DNA from: Lachnospiraceae bacterium | Lineage (GTDB): Bacteria > Bacillota > Clostridia > Lachnospirales > Lachnospiraceae | Length of the DNA: 33,529 nucleotides | Assembly (NCBI GenBank): GCA_021205755.1 | Contig: JAJPWX010000052.1 | Span: 1-33,529, forward strand | Reading direction: 5' to 3' | In this document: piece after piece, positions 24,314 through 32,985 of the stretch | How the letters are laid out: each line of letters begins with the position of its first letter | Numbering within the stretch: the first letter of the stretch is position 1 | Translations under genes and position numbers: made by a program | The notes under the pieces: model-generated | The model's database searches: none | What the model was told of the DNA's origin: nothing | The model's input: the letters and a program-made list of their open reading frames with translations, nothing else

Positions 24314-24400
24314 ATGCCATAGATTGCTGCCGGAAGCGGACGGTTTGGCGTAATCATACGCATGGCCTGAGGCGATTGTCATAAGAGAGAGGAGAAAAAA

Positions 24401-25870
24401 GTGTGGAAATCCATTGAGGAGTATGTCTTTGCGCATGCGGAAAGGACACCGGAGCGCAAGGCAATTATTACAAAGACAAGGGAAGTGACGTACGCGCAGC
24501 TGGTTCACGAAGTGAAATGCTGCGTGAGCTATCTCAGAGACAAAGGCGTTGGCCGGGGCAGCGTAGTGGTGGTAAAGACCAGCCAGACGATTGAGCACAT
24601 TGTCCTTTATCTTGGCATTCATCTTGCGGGAGGCGTGATGGCCTCTCTGGAGCGGACGATTTCAAATGAGGGTCTCGCGAACGCGGCGAGGGCGGTGAAT
24701 GCGGATGCAATCATCAGTGACGATCCCGCAGTGGCGGAATTATACCCGTCGATTTTTATGGACAGCCGAATCGCGATTCCGGATATCGCTGATGAAGAAT
24801 TGCCGGAAATTTCTTTCCCGAAGGCGGAAGAGCCGGGGGAGATTTTATTTACGACAGGAACGACGGGAAAATCAAAGGGCGTGGAGATGTCGCACGGCGC
24901 GCTTTTTGCGCTGGCGGAAAATCTGATCGATGGGGTTTCCTGCCCAGACGAGTTTGTCCTTTTGATTCCCGGCCCTCTGAACCACGCGAACGCGATCCGC
25001 AATCTGACTGCGGCTCTGGTAAAAGGCGGTGCAGGTTATCTTTTAAATGGCATGATGAACCTGCGGGATTTTTACGAAGCGATGGATTATCCCTGTGAGA
25101 AGGTCAGCTGCTGCCTGCCGCCGGCTTATATCCGGATTCTTTTCATGCTGTCCGGGGATAAGATCGGGGAGTATGCGGATAAGGTTGATTATATTATGTC
25201 TTCCACCGCGCCGATTCCCGAGGCGGACAAGGAAAAGCTGTGCGCGCTTCTGCCGCACTCCAGGCTGTACAACAGTTATGGCTCCTCGGAGTCTGGCATG
25301 ATCTGCATGTACAATTACAATCAATATCCCGGTATGAAAAACTGCATCGGCCGGGAGACGAAGAATTCGGAGGTCCGGATTGTGGATGAGGAGCGGCATG
25401 AGATTGCATCCTCCACGGAGAATACCGGGCTGATTGCCTGCAAAAGCACTACAAATATGATGGGATATGTAAACGAGCCGGAGCTGACCGCGCAGTGTCT
25501 TTGCGATGGTGTTTTTTACACGAATGACATTGGCTATAAGGATGAGAATGGGTTTATTTATATTCTTGGACGAAAGGGCGATGTGATTAATGTCGGCGGG
25601 ATGAAAGTGGCGCCCTCTGAGGTAGAGGATGCGGCGCTTGCAAACGAGGCGGTGCAGGACTGCATCTGTATAGGCGTGGACGACGCCATCACCGGGAAAG
25701 CGCTGAAGCTGCTGGTTGTGATGCGGGACGGACAGAAGCTCGATAAAAAAGCACTTCGGCAGTTCCTTGCCTCCAGGCTGGAAGCCTATAAGGTACCGGC
25801 CGGCTACGAGCAGGTAGAGCGGATCCGGCGCACGTATAATGGAAAACTTGACCGAAAAGCGTATTTATAG
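24401..25870 (+). CDS. AMP-forming acyl/aminoacyl ligase (DltA-like position)
   Basis: ANL-superfamily adenylating enzyme of 489 residues starting at GTG (24401), with AGAGAGGAG about 7 bases upstream. Core motifs: P-loop TTGTTGKSKG (151-160), YNSYGSSESG (290-299), TNDIGYKDENGFIYILGRKGD (Asp376, Arg391 region), VGGMKVAPSEVE (398-409) and the C-terminal catalytic Lys in NGKLDRKAY (Lys482). It activates a carboxylate as acyl-AMP and, in this setting, loads the carrier protein. It departs from DltA in the substrate pocket region as far as I can judge, and the overall look is of a fatty or small acyl-CoA-ligase type, so the group need not be D-alanine. It is the last gene of the accessory segment. 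Confidence 0.88.
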   Translation: MWKSIEEYVFAHAERTPERKAIITKTREVTYAQLVHEVKCCVSYLRDKGVGRGSVVVVKTSQTIEHIVLYLGIHLAGGVMASLERTISNEGLANAARAVNADAIISDDPAVAELYPSIFMDSRIAIPDIADEELPEISFPKAEEPGEILFTTGTTGKSKGVEMSHGALFALAENLIDGVSCPDEFVLLIPGPLNHANAIRNLTAALVKGGAGYLLNGMMNLRDFYEAMDYPCEKVSCCLPPAYIRILFMLSGDKIGEYADKVDYIMSSTAPIPEADKEKLCALLPHSRLYNSYGSSESGMICMYNYNQYPGMKNCIGRETKNSEVRIVDEERHEIASSTENTGLIACKSTTNMMGYVNEPELTAQCLCDGVFYTNDIGYKDENGFIYILGRKGDVINVGGMKVAPSEVEDAALANEAVQDCICIGVDDAITGKALKLLVVMRDGQKLDKKALRQFLASRLEAYKVPAGYEQVERIRRTYNGKLDRKAYL

Positions 25871-25877
25871 TGAAAGT

Positions 25878-25896
25878 AAAACGACTTACGTCGTTT
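25878..25896 (+). terminator. Weak hairpin after the ligase gene
   Basis: AAACGAC (25879-25885) pairs with GTCGTTT (25890-25896) around TTAC. The T run is only the end of the stem, so termination is likely partial. Confidence 0.35.
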
Positions 25897-25910
25897 GCTA
25901 TATAACCTGC

Positions 25911-25939
25911 TTCACAGAATCCGCAAAGTATGCTATACT
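25911..25939 (+). promoter_or_regulatory. Promoter of the holB operon
   Basis: TTCACA (25911-25916), 17 bases, TATACT (25934-25939) with an extended TGC before the -10. It lies right at the right border of the accessory segment, giving holB and the genes after it their own transcription. Confidence 0.75.
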
Positions 25940-26003
25940 GTAACAGGTAAGAAATAAGTAACGATTATAACGATACCGTCCGCGATGCGCACAGGAGGAC
26001 ATA

Positions 26004-27068
26004 ATGGCAGGATTTCAGGGCATTCTTGGACATAAAAAAGAGATCGCGCACCTGGAGAGAGCGATTCGCTCCGGGAAAGTGAGTCATGCGTATATATTGA
26101 ATGGCGAAAAGGGAACCGGGAAGAGCGTGCTCGCGAAGGCGTTCGCTCAGACATTGCAGTGTGAGAATGTGAAGATGCCGGAGCTTATTGCCGGAGCAGC
26201 GGAGGAGAAGCTTCTTCCGGAGGAGCAGGCAGGTCTTGATGTGGAGGCTTGCGGGAAATGCCATTCCTGCAGGCAGGCCGAGAGCGGCAATCACCCGGAT
26301 ATTATCTACGTGCGCCATGAGAAGCCATCAAGCATTGGCGTCGATGATGTGCGGGAGCAGCTGATTGGCGACGCGCAGATTCGTCCATATAATGGAAAAT
26401 ATAAAATATACATCATCGCTGACGCGGAAAAGATGACGCCGCAGGCGCAGAACGCGATCCTTAAGACGATTGAGGAGCCGCCGGATTATGTGATTATCCT
26501 GCTTTTGACGGCAAATGACCGGGCGCTGCTGGATACGATCCGCTCGCGGTGTGTAACGCTGAATCTGAAGCCGGTGCCGGATGAAGTCGTGAAAGAATAT
26601 CTGATGGAGAAGATTCAGATACCGGACTATCAGGCGGATATCTGCGCGGCGTTCGCCCAGGGGAATATCGGGAAGGCCGAGCGGCTGGCGTCCTCGGATG
26701 ATTTCAACGCGATCAAGGCATCTGCAATGCGTCTGGTTCGCAATGCGGGTGACATGGAGATCAGCGCTATCATTGATTACGTGAAAGAGGTGCAGGAGTA
26801 TAAAATTTCCATCCAGGATTACCTGGATATTCTCGCCCTCTGGTATCGGGATATGGTATACTATAAGGCGACGAGAGACATCGACGGCCTGATTTTTAAA
26901 GACGAGCTGCGCACGATCCGGGAGACCGTCCGCAGATGCTCTTATGAGGGGGCAGAGGAGGTCATGAAAGCCATTGAGACGGCAAAGACGCGCCTGAATG
27001 CGAATGTCAATTTTGACCTGACAATGGAGCTTCTGTTCCTGGTGATTAAGGAGAACATACATGGTTAA
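26004..27068 (+). CDS. holB: DNA polymerase III delta' subunit
   Basis: Clamp-loader subunit of 354 residues, AAA+ fold. Walker A GEKGTGKS (34-41) is intact, unlike the degenerate one in E. coli delta'. A four-Cys zinc module is present (Cys53, 83, 86, 89: CGKCHSC). YIIADAEKMTPQAQNAILKTIEEPP is the family's strongest block, and TIRSRC carries the SRC arginine motif. The partner subunits are elsewhere. AGGAGG stands 7 bases before the ATG. It overlaps ricT by 8 bases, the usual order in Firmicutes. Confidence 0.92.
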   Translation: MAGFQGILGHKKEIAHLERAIRSGKVSHAYILNGEKGTGKSVLAKAFAQTLQCENVKMPELIAGAAEEKLLPEEQAGLDVEACGKCHSCRQAESGNHPDIIYVRHEKPSSIGVDDVREQLIGDAQIRPYNGKYKIYIIADAEKMTPQAQNAILKTIEEPPDYVIILLLTANDRALLDTIRSRCVTLNLKPVPDEVVKEYLMEKIQIPDYQADICAAFAQGNIGKAERLASSDDFNAIKASAMRLVRNAGDMEISAIIDYVKEVQEYKISIQDYLDILALWYRDMVYYKATRDIDGLIFKDELRTIRETVRRCSYEGAEEVMKAIETAKTRLNANVNFDLTMELLFLVIKENIHG

Positions 27069-28068
27069 AATTATTGGAGTCAGATTCCGAAACGCGGGCA
27101 AGGTTTACTACTTTGATCCCAAATCTTATGAAATTCATTCGGGAGATCATGTGATTGTGGAGACATCCCGCGGGGTGGAATACGGCACGGCGATTGGCGG
27201 TGTCCGGGAGGTGGAGGATGACAAGGTCATACCGCCGCTGAAAGAGGTTGTCCGGATGGCAACGGAGGAGGACGACGCTCATGCGCTTCGCAATCGTGAG
27301 AAGGAACGGGAGGCTATGCGGATCTGCCGGGAGAAAATCCTGAAGCATGGCCTGGAAATGAAGCTGATTGACGCAGAATACACCTTTGATGATAATAAAG
27401 TCCTGTTTTATTTTACGGCAGATGGGAGAATTGATTTTCGCGAGCTGGTCAAAGATCTGGCAGCAGTATTCCGCATGCGGATTGAGCTGAGACAGGTCGG
27501 TGTGCGCGACGAGACGAAGCTTCTGGGCGGCATCGGCATCTGCGGCCGGGAGCTTTGCTGCCATTCCTATCTCTCCGATTTTGCGCCAGTGTCTATCCGG
27601 ATGGCCAAGGAACAAAACCTTTCCCTGAATCCAACCAAGATTTCCGGTGTCTGCGGCCGCTTGATGTGCTGCCTGAAGAATGAGGAAGAGACTTACGAAT
27701 ACCTGAACAGCCGCCTTCCGGCGCAGGGTGATACCGTGACGACGGCAGACGGAAGGACCGGTGTGGTGCAGAACGTCAATGTTCTGCGTCAGAGAGTCAA
27801 GGTTCTTTTTGAAGAAGGCGATGACAAGGAGCTCGAAGAGTTTGAGGTCGCTGATCTGAATTTCCGTCCGAGACGCAGGAAGGAAAAAGGCGGCAAAGGC
27901 AAGGACAGAGATAAGGATAGAGAGAAAGACAAAGAGAGAGAGAAAGACAAAGAAAGCCGTCGCTCCCGCTCCGGCGGCGCCCAGACGCAGGAAGAGAAAG
28001 AACTGCAGGAACTGGAAGCGCTGGAACGAAAAGAAGGAAAACCAAAATCGAAATCCCATAAGTCCTGA
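27061..28068 (+). CDS. ricT: PSP1-domain protein RicT (YaaT)
   Basis: A 335-residue PSP1-family protein. Residues 1-235 are the conserved part. Two Cys clusters, GICGRELCC (Cys161, 166, 167) and GVCGRLMCC (Cys198, 203, 204), match the cysteines that in B. subtilis RicT help hold iron-sulfur clusters of the RicA-RicF-RicT (YaaT/YlbF/YmcA) complex. That complex guides RNase Y in mRNA maturation and affects competence, biofilm and sporulation. The tail after 270 is a strongly charged KDRDKDREKDKE run and then Glu/Lys-rich, absent from short homologues. Start ATG overlaps the end of holB, indicating coupling. Confidence 0.92.
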   Translation: MVKIIGVRFRNAGKVYYFDPKSYEIHSGDHVIVETSRGVEYGTAIGGVREVEDDKVIPPLKEVVRMATEEDDAHALRNREKEREAMRICREKILKHGLEMKLIDAEYTFDDNKVLFYFTADGRIDFRELVKDLAAVFRMRIELRQVGVRDETKLLGGIGICGRELCCHSYLSDFAPVSIRMAKEQNLSLNPTKISGVCGRLMCCLKNEEETYEYLNSRLPAQGDTVTTADGRTGVVQNVNVLRQRVKVLFEEGDDKELEEFEVADLNFRPRRRKEKGGKGKDRDKDREKDKEREKDKESRRSRSGGAQTQEEKELQELEALERKEGKPKSKSHKS

Positions 28069-28171
28069 AGAGGTAATGAAAAATCTTTTTGGGAACTTTG
28101 AATTAGGCCGACCGCAAGCTCATCGGTTTTCGGCGATGGGGGAGCCCACGGTTAGAAAGGAATTACTTCTT

Positions 28172-28909
28172 ATGGAAGTAGAATTAAAAGAGGGCGAACA
28201 TCTGGATGACCTGTACCGCAACGGTCTGCGGATTATCCAGAGTGAGCACCTGTTCCGGTTCGGGATGGATGCGGTGCTGCTTTCCGGGTTTGCCCGGGTA
28301 AAAGATGGCGGCCGGGCCCTTGATCTGGGGACAGGCACCGGTATCATACCGATTCTGCTCTCGGCGAAGACGCCGGGGCGGCATTTTACCGGACTGGAGA
28401 TTTCGGAGGCGAGCGCGGACATGGCCGCCCGCAGCGTTTTGCTCAATGACTTGTCTGGCCAGATCGAGATTGTAAAAGGAGATATCAGGGAAGCCGACGT
28501 GCTGTTTGCACCGGCTTCTTTTGACACCGTCACCTCCAATCCGCCGTATCTCCAGGGCAGTCATGGACTTTTAAACCCGGATATGGAGAAAGCTGCAGCG
28601 CGCCATGAGATTCTATGTACACTCGAGGACGTGGTGCGGGCGGCCGCGAAGCTGCTGGTGCCGGGCGGACATTTTTACATGGTACACCGTCCGTTCCGCC
28701 TGGCCGAGATCATCTGTCTGCTTTCACAGTATCGGCTGGAGCCCAAACGGATGCGTTTCGTTTACCCGTATGTGGACAAAGAACCGAACATGGTACTCAT
28801 CGAGGCCGTGCGCGGCGGGCGGGCGCGGATGACTGTGGAGAAGCCGCTGATTGTATACGACCAGCCGGGAGTGTATAACCGGGAGATCACGGAGATTTAT
28901 GGGTATTGA
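28172..28909 (+). CDS. tRNA1(Val) (adenine(37)-N6)-methyltransferase, YabB/TrmN6 type
   Basis: SAM-dependent methyltransferase of 245 residues: SAM loop LDLGTGTGIIPILL (51-60 region), acidic residue in GLEIS, and the N6-adenine catalytic motif SNPPYLQG (NPPY, 123-126). It is the YabB position in the Bacillus holB-yaaT-yabA-yabB-rsmI order. I choose the ATG at 28172 because AAAGGA is 11 bases upstream and homology begins at LDDL; the ATG at 28076 would add 32 unconserved residues and its GAGG is only 2 bases away. Bacillus YabA, normally between, is missing here. Confidence 0.87.
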   Translation: MEVELKEGEHLDDLYRNGLRIIQSEHLFRFGMDAVLLSGFARVKDGGRALDLGTGTGIIPILLSAKTPGRHFTGLEISEASADMAARSVLLNDLSGQIEIVKGDIREADVLFAPASFDTVTSNPPYLQGSHGLLNPDMEKAAARHEILCTLEDVVRAAAKLLVPGGHFYMVHRPFRLAEIICLLSQYRLEPKRMRFVYPYVDKEPNMVLIEAVRGGRARMTVEKPLIVYDQPGVYNREITEIYGY

Positions 28910-28967
28910 ACCGGTAGGTACGGCTCGGCAGCGCCAGGCCCCCACTTTAAATAGGAAAGGATATTGT

Positions 28968-29837
28968 ATGGTCAGGGAAGAAAAAGAATCGCCATCGTCT
29001 GGCGTCGGCCGCCTCTACCTTTGCGCCACTCCGATCGGCAATCTGGAGGACATTACGCTGCGCGTGATCCGCACGCTGAAAGAGGTCGATCTGATTGCGG
29101 CGGAGGATACGCGCGGAAGTATCAAGCTGCTGAATCATTTTGATATTCACACGCCGATGACGAGCTATCACGAGTACAACCGTATCGAAAAAGCGCATAC
29201 TCTGATCGCAAAAATGCTGGCGGGCAGCGATGTCGCCCTGATCACGGACGCCGGGACGCCGGGCATTTCCGACCCGGGCGAGGATCTTGTGCGGCTGTCC
29301 ATGGAGGCGGGGATTGAGGTGACCTCTCTGCCGGGCGCCTGTGCCTGTGTGACTGCGCTGACGCTTTCCGGACTTCCGACGAGGCGTTTTTGCTTCGAGG
29401 CGTTTCTGCCCGCGGACAAAAAAGAGCGGCGGCAGATTCTGGAGGAGTTAAAGAACGAGACGCGCACGATCATTCTCTATGAGGCTCCGCACCGGCTTGT
29501 GCGGACACTCACGGAGCTGTATGAGACGCTCGGCGACCGCCGCGCAACGGTCTGCCGCGAGCTGACGAAAAAACATGAGACCATCTTTGCTACGACTCTC
29601 GAAAAAGCGCTTGCCTGGTATCAGGAAAATGAGCCGCGCGGCGAGTGCGTGATTGTGCTGGAAGGGCGCAGCCGGAAAGAGATGGAGCGCGAAGAGCAGA
29701 TGCAGTGGGAGTCGCTGACGATTCCGGAGCATGTCGCGCTGTATGAAGCACAGGGGATGGAGCGCAAAGAAGCGATGAAGGCGGCCGCAAAGGATCGCGG
29801 GATTTCGAAGCGAGAGGTGTATGCGGCGCTGGTGTAA
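28968..29837 (+). CDS. rsmI: 16S rRNA (cytidine(1402)-2'-O)-methyltransferase
   Basis: Tetrapyrrole-methylase-fold enzyme of 289 residues which, with RsmH, modifies C1402 in the 16S decoding site. Seen: LYLCATPIGNLEDITLRVI, AAEDTRGSIKLLNHF, ALITDAGTPGISDPG, SLPGACACVTAL and the GLPTRRFCFEAFLP block. The start at 28968 has AAAGGA about 9 bases upstream; a longer in-frame reading starting inside trmN6 is rejected. The fucosidase gene begins 15 bases later, so they likely share a transcript. Confidence 0.93.
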   Translation: MVREEKESPSSGVGRLYLCATPIGNLEDITLRVIRTLKEVDLIAAEDTRGSIKLLNHFDIHTPMTSYHEYNRIEKAHTLIAKMLAGSDVALITDAGTPGISDPGEDLVRLSMEAGIEVTSLPGACACVTALTLSGLPTRRFCFEAFLPADKKERRQILEELKNETRTIILYEAPHRLVRTLTELYETLGDRRATVCRELTKKHETIFATTLEKALAWYQENEPRGECVIVLEGRSRKEMEREEQMQWESLTIPEHVALYEAQGMERKEAMKAAAKDRGISKREVYAALV

Positions 29838-29852
29838 AAGGAGGGAAACAAA

Positions 29853-31163
29853 ATGTCAGAATTTATTTTTGATCGGGAAGCTTACGACAAGCGGATGGAA
29901 TGGTACCTGGACGCGCGTTTTGGCATGTTCATTCACTGGGGATTATACGCAATTCCGGCGCGCGGTGAGTGGGTGCGCAGTGTGGAGCAGATGCCGAAAG
30001 AGGATTACATGAAGTATTTCCGGGAGTTTGACCCGGTGGACTATGACCCGCGCAAATGGGCGCGCGCGGCAAAGCGGGCGGGTATGAAGTACATGGTGAT
30101 GACCGCGAAGCACCATGATGGATTTTGCCTGTTTGACAGCCAGTACACGGATTTTAAGTCTACAAACACGAAAAGCGGCCGGGACCTGGTAAGGGAATAC
30201 GTAGAAGCCGTCCGTGCGGAAGGCTTGAAGGTGGGTTTGTATTTCTCTCTTCTGGACTGGTATCATGAGGATTTCCCGCATTATGGGGATGCGAACCATC
30301 CGATGCGGAACAATCCGGAGTATAGCAATGAGAACCGCGATTTTAACCGCTATCTTGATTATATGCACAACCAGGTGCGCGAGCTTTGTACCAATTATGG
30401 AAAGCTGGATATTCTCTGGTTTGACTTTTCTTATGATGAATTGCGCGGTGAGGCCTGGAAGGCGACCGAGTTGATGCAGATGGTGCGCTCCCTGCAGCCG
30501 GACGTGATCATCGATAACCGGCTCGAGGTGAACGGCGAGGGATTTGGCTCTCTGGCAGAGGGACATCCGACGCCTTATCACGGCGATTTTGTCAGCCCGG
30601 AGCAGATCATTCCGCCCAAAGGCCTGCAGGATGTGAATGGAAATGACCTGGCTTGGGAAGCCTGCTTTACGATGAACAACAGCTGGGGCTACCACGCGAC
30701 GGATCACTTTTATAAACCGGCATCTATGCTGATCCGGAAGCTGGTGGAGTGCGTCTCGAAAGGCGGCAATATGCTGCTGAATGTAGGACCGGACGCGCGC
30801 GGGAACTTCCCGTCGGAGGCGACCGAGCGGCTGGAAGCGATCGGTGAATGGATGGATAAAAACAGCCGGAGCATTTACGGCTGCGGCAAATCTGAGCTGG
30901 AAAAGCCGGACTATGGCCGCATCACCGCGGGAGACCATCGGCTGTACTTCCATGTGTTTGAGAACACGGTGGGTGCGGTTCCCCTGATCGGCGTAAAGCG
31001 CGAGGACGTCGAGGCCATCCGCTATCTGGCGACCGGCGCGGAGCTTCCGATCAGAAGCGACTGGGTCTACGCAGATTACCCGGATATTGTGTTTGCGTCG
31101 CTGGGCGAGAACCCGGTACTGCCGGATCCGGTGGATACGGTGATCGAGGTCGTGCTGAAATAA
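29853..31163 (+). CDS. GH29 alpha-L-fucosidase
   Basis: A 436-residue retaining alpha-L-fucosidase. Seen: RFGMFIHWG (22-30), GEWV, YMVMTAKHHDGFCLFDS (80-96), LDILWFDF (nucleophile Asp191), and KGGNMLLNVGPDARG near the end of the barrel domain, followed by a small beta domain. No signal peptide, so it acts in the cytosol on imported fucosylated sugars, as from mucin or milk glycans. AAGGAGGG lies about 7 bases before the ATG. It follows the rRNA methyltransferase with no terminator, an unusual mix of housekeeping and sugar catabolism. Confidence 0.92.
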   Translation: MSEFIFDREAYDKRMEWYLDARFGMFIHWGLYAIPARGEWVRSVEQMPKEDYMKYFREFDPVDYDPRKWARAAKRAGMKYMVMTAKHHDGFCLFDSQYTDFKSTNTKSGRDLVREYVEAVRAEGLKVGLYFSLLDWYHEDFPHYGDANHPMRNNPEYSNENRDFNRYLDYMHNQVRELCTNYGKLDILWFDFSYDELRGEAWKATELMQMVRSLQPDVIIDNRLEVNGEGFGSLAEGHPTPYHGDFVSPEQIIPPKGLQDVNGNDLAWEACFTMNNSWGYHATDHFYKPASMLIRKLVECVSKGGNMLLNVGPDARGNFPSEATERLEAIGEWMDKNSRSIYGCGKSELEKPDYGRITAGDHRLYFHVFENTVGAVPLIGVKREDVEAIRYLATGAELPIRSDWVYADYPDIVFASLGENPVLPDPVDTVIEVVLK

Positions 31164-31164
31164 A

Positions 31165-31198
31165 GAAAAAACAGCCTTTTGCAGGCTGTTTTTCTTTT
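31165..31198. terminator. Bidirectional terminator between fucosidase and serA
   Basis: AACAGCCT (31170-31177) pairs with AGGCTGTT (31183-31190), flanked by A6 on the left and TTTTTCTTTT on the right. It works on both strands. Confidence 0.9.
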
Positions 31199-31216
31199 CT
31201 ATGTTGTTCGGAACTG

Positions 31217-32383
31217 TTAGTAATAAATGACGCGCACTTTCTTCACACCGTCGATGGCGCGGATTTTCTCAATCACCGATTCATCCGGCAGCGTGTCACA
31301 GTCGATCAGGGTGTAAGCTGCCTCGCCGCGGCTCTTGTTTGTCATGTTCGGGATGTTGATGCCTTCCTGAGAGAGCAGGGAGGAAAAGCTCACGATCATG
31401 TTCGGCCGGTTCACGTTCATAATGCAGATGCGGCATGCGCATTTTTCCGGCGGCAGAGTGCAGCTCGGATAGTTGACCGAATTGCGGATGCGGCCGGTCT
31501 CGATAAAGTCGCGCAGCTCGTCGACAGCCATGGCTGCGCAATTGTCCTCCGATTCAGCGGTCGAAGCGCCCAGATGCGGTGTGGCAATGACGTTTTGCAT
31601 ATGGCAGGTCTTTGGATTCGGAAAATCCGTCATATAGCGGCGAATGCGCCCGGAGGCAAGCCCTTCCGCCATATCATCGTCATTTACCAGCAGGTCGCGG
31701 GCATAGTTCAGGATGACCGTACCCTCCTGCATCATGGCGATGGCGTCCTTATTGATCATTCCGCGGGTGTCGTCAAGAAGCGGCACATGCAAGGTGATGT
31801 AATTGCAGTTTGCGTAAATGGCGCCCGGCGTCTCCACAATCTTTACCTGACGGGAAAGGCGAAGCGCGCCGCTCACAGAAAGATAGGGGTCATAGCCGAT
31901 GACATGCATACCGAGCGCGTCCGCTGCGTTTGCCACTTCAATGCCGATCGCGCCAAGGCCGATCACGCCGAGCGTTTTGCCCTTCAGCTCTGTCCCGGCA
32001 AAATTTTTCTTACTCTTTTCCATATCCTTTGAAATGGTCTCATCCTCGCGGTTCTCCTCGACCCAGCGGATACCGCCGTCGATATCCCGCGCCGCGAGCA
32101 GCATTCCGGCGAGCACCAGCTCTTTTACCCCGTTCGCGTTCGCGCCAGGTGTATTGAAAACAACAATGCCCTGCTCGACGCAGCGATCCAGCGGAATATT
32201 ATTCACACCCGCTCCAGCGCGTGCGATCGCGACCAGATTTTCCGGCAGCTCCAGCGCGTGCATATCCGCGCTGCGCACCAGTACCGCGTCCGCCTCCTGC
32301 AGATTCTGCGTCAGCTCATAGTCACTGGTAAGATTGTTCGTCCCCACCTCCGAGATGGGGTTCAGGCAGCAAATTTTTGTCAT
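31217..32383 (-). CDS. serA: D-3-phosphoglycerate dehydrogenase
   Basis: First step of serine synthesis: 3-phosphoglycerate to phosphohydroxypyruvate with NAD. The 388 residues are a short SerA: substrate domain (IARAGAGVNNIPL), NAD domain (GVIGLGAIGIEVANAADALG, TLHVPLLDDTRGMI, ATPHLGAST with the catalytic His), and a C-terminal ACT domain (SLLSQEGINIPNM to the end), which may bind serine. The usual ARGG-x-VDE loop reads ARDLLVNDDD, as in many clostridial forms. Start: ATG 32383 with GAGGAG 7 bases upstream, rather than the ATG at 32398. No serC is adjacent. Confidence 0.92.
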   Translation of the reverse strand: MTKICCLNPISEVGTNNLTSDYELTQNLQEADAVLVRSADMHALELPENLVAIARAGAGVNNIPLDRCVEQGIVVFNTPGANANGVKELVLAGMLLAARDIDGGIRWVEENREDETISKDMEKSKKNFAGTELKGKTLGVIGLGAIGIEVANAADALGMHVIGYDPYLSVSGALRLSRQVKIVETPGAIYANCNYITLHVPLLDDTRGMINKDAIAMMQEGTVILNYARDLLVNDDDMAEGLASGRIRRYMTDFPNPKTCHMQNVIATPHLGASTAESEDNCAAMAVDELRDFIETGRIRNSVNYPSCTLPPEKCACRICIMNVNRPNMIVSFSSLLSQEGINIPNMTNKSRGEAAYTLIDCDTLPDESVIEKIRAIDGVKKVRVIYY

Positions 32384-32432
32384 AATGGTTCTCCTCATTG
32401 CACTTTATCCTGCTAATTTGTGAAACGGTATT

Positions 32433-32462
32433 AGTGTAGCACACCGCTGAGGGGGACGTCAA
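32433..32462 (-). promoter_or_regulatory. Promoter of serA
   Basis: On minus: TTGACG (32457-32462), 18 bases, TACACT (32433-32438) with an extended TGC. The leader is about 45 bases. Confidence 0.75.
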
Positions 32463-32501
32463 ATATAATTTTGCAGGAGCTGTCCCGTTTCTGTTTCCAG
32501 C

Positions 32502-32985
32502 TTACGCTTTCGCTGGCATTTCAGCTTCTATTTTGCGTACCTCATCAATTGGCATTTTTTGATATGCCGCAATTTTTTCAATAGGAAGTTTATCCTGCAG
32601 CATCATGATTACCGCCTCTGCTTTTTCCTTAGCCTGGTTCATTTCTGACTGCTCGATGCCTTGCTCTATACCATCTTCCACTCCGAGGTTGTATAGTTTT
32701 TCTGCCTCTGCACACATTAGCTCATAGCCCCCTTTCTCTCGCTTTAAATATTTTACACGCTTGGATAAATCACCATGACTCATGTCATCAGGATCTGCTG
32801 TTTTAAAATATCGCATCATTTTGGCTATGGCGCTGCCATCATCCACTTCTGCATTTACATAAATGATATGGCTCCCGTCGTCATATAGAAACAAACGTAT
32901 CGTTGAGCAGATTCGAAGCCCGTATGTTGTCTGCACTTTTTCTGATGGCTTCCATACGTAATTGTTGTTTTGCAGCTGTACCCAA
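32502..32985 (-). pseudogene. Rpn-family gene with internal deletion and frameshift
   Basis: On minus, a perfect GGAGGTGA (32991-32998) leads 5 bases later to TTG (32985), which opens 34 codons: MGTAAKQQLRMEAIRKSADN and then IRASNLLNDTFVSI, ending in TGA (32881-32883). From there a second frame reads YDDGSHIIYVNAEVDDGSA, AKMMRYFKTADPDDMSH and a helical tail to 32502. The two parts look like the first and last thirds of an Rpn-type nuclease. The middle, with the PD-(D/E)XK core, is missing, and the join shifts frame. A continuous reading from GTG at 32936 gives 144 residues, but its first 17 or so are only the other frame of the N-terminal part. Confidence 0.7.

Noticed and set aside
27046-28059. 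Minus-strand frame of 337 codons opposite ricT
   Set aside because: The Phe/Leu/Arg-rich content mirrors the Lys/Glu-rich RicT tail; no binding site and no motif.
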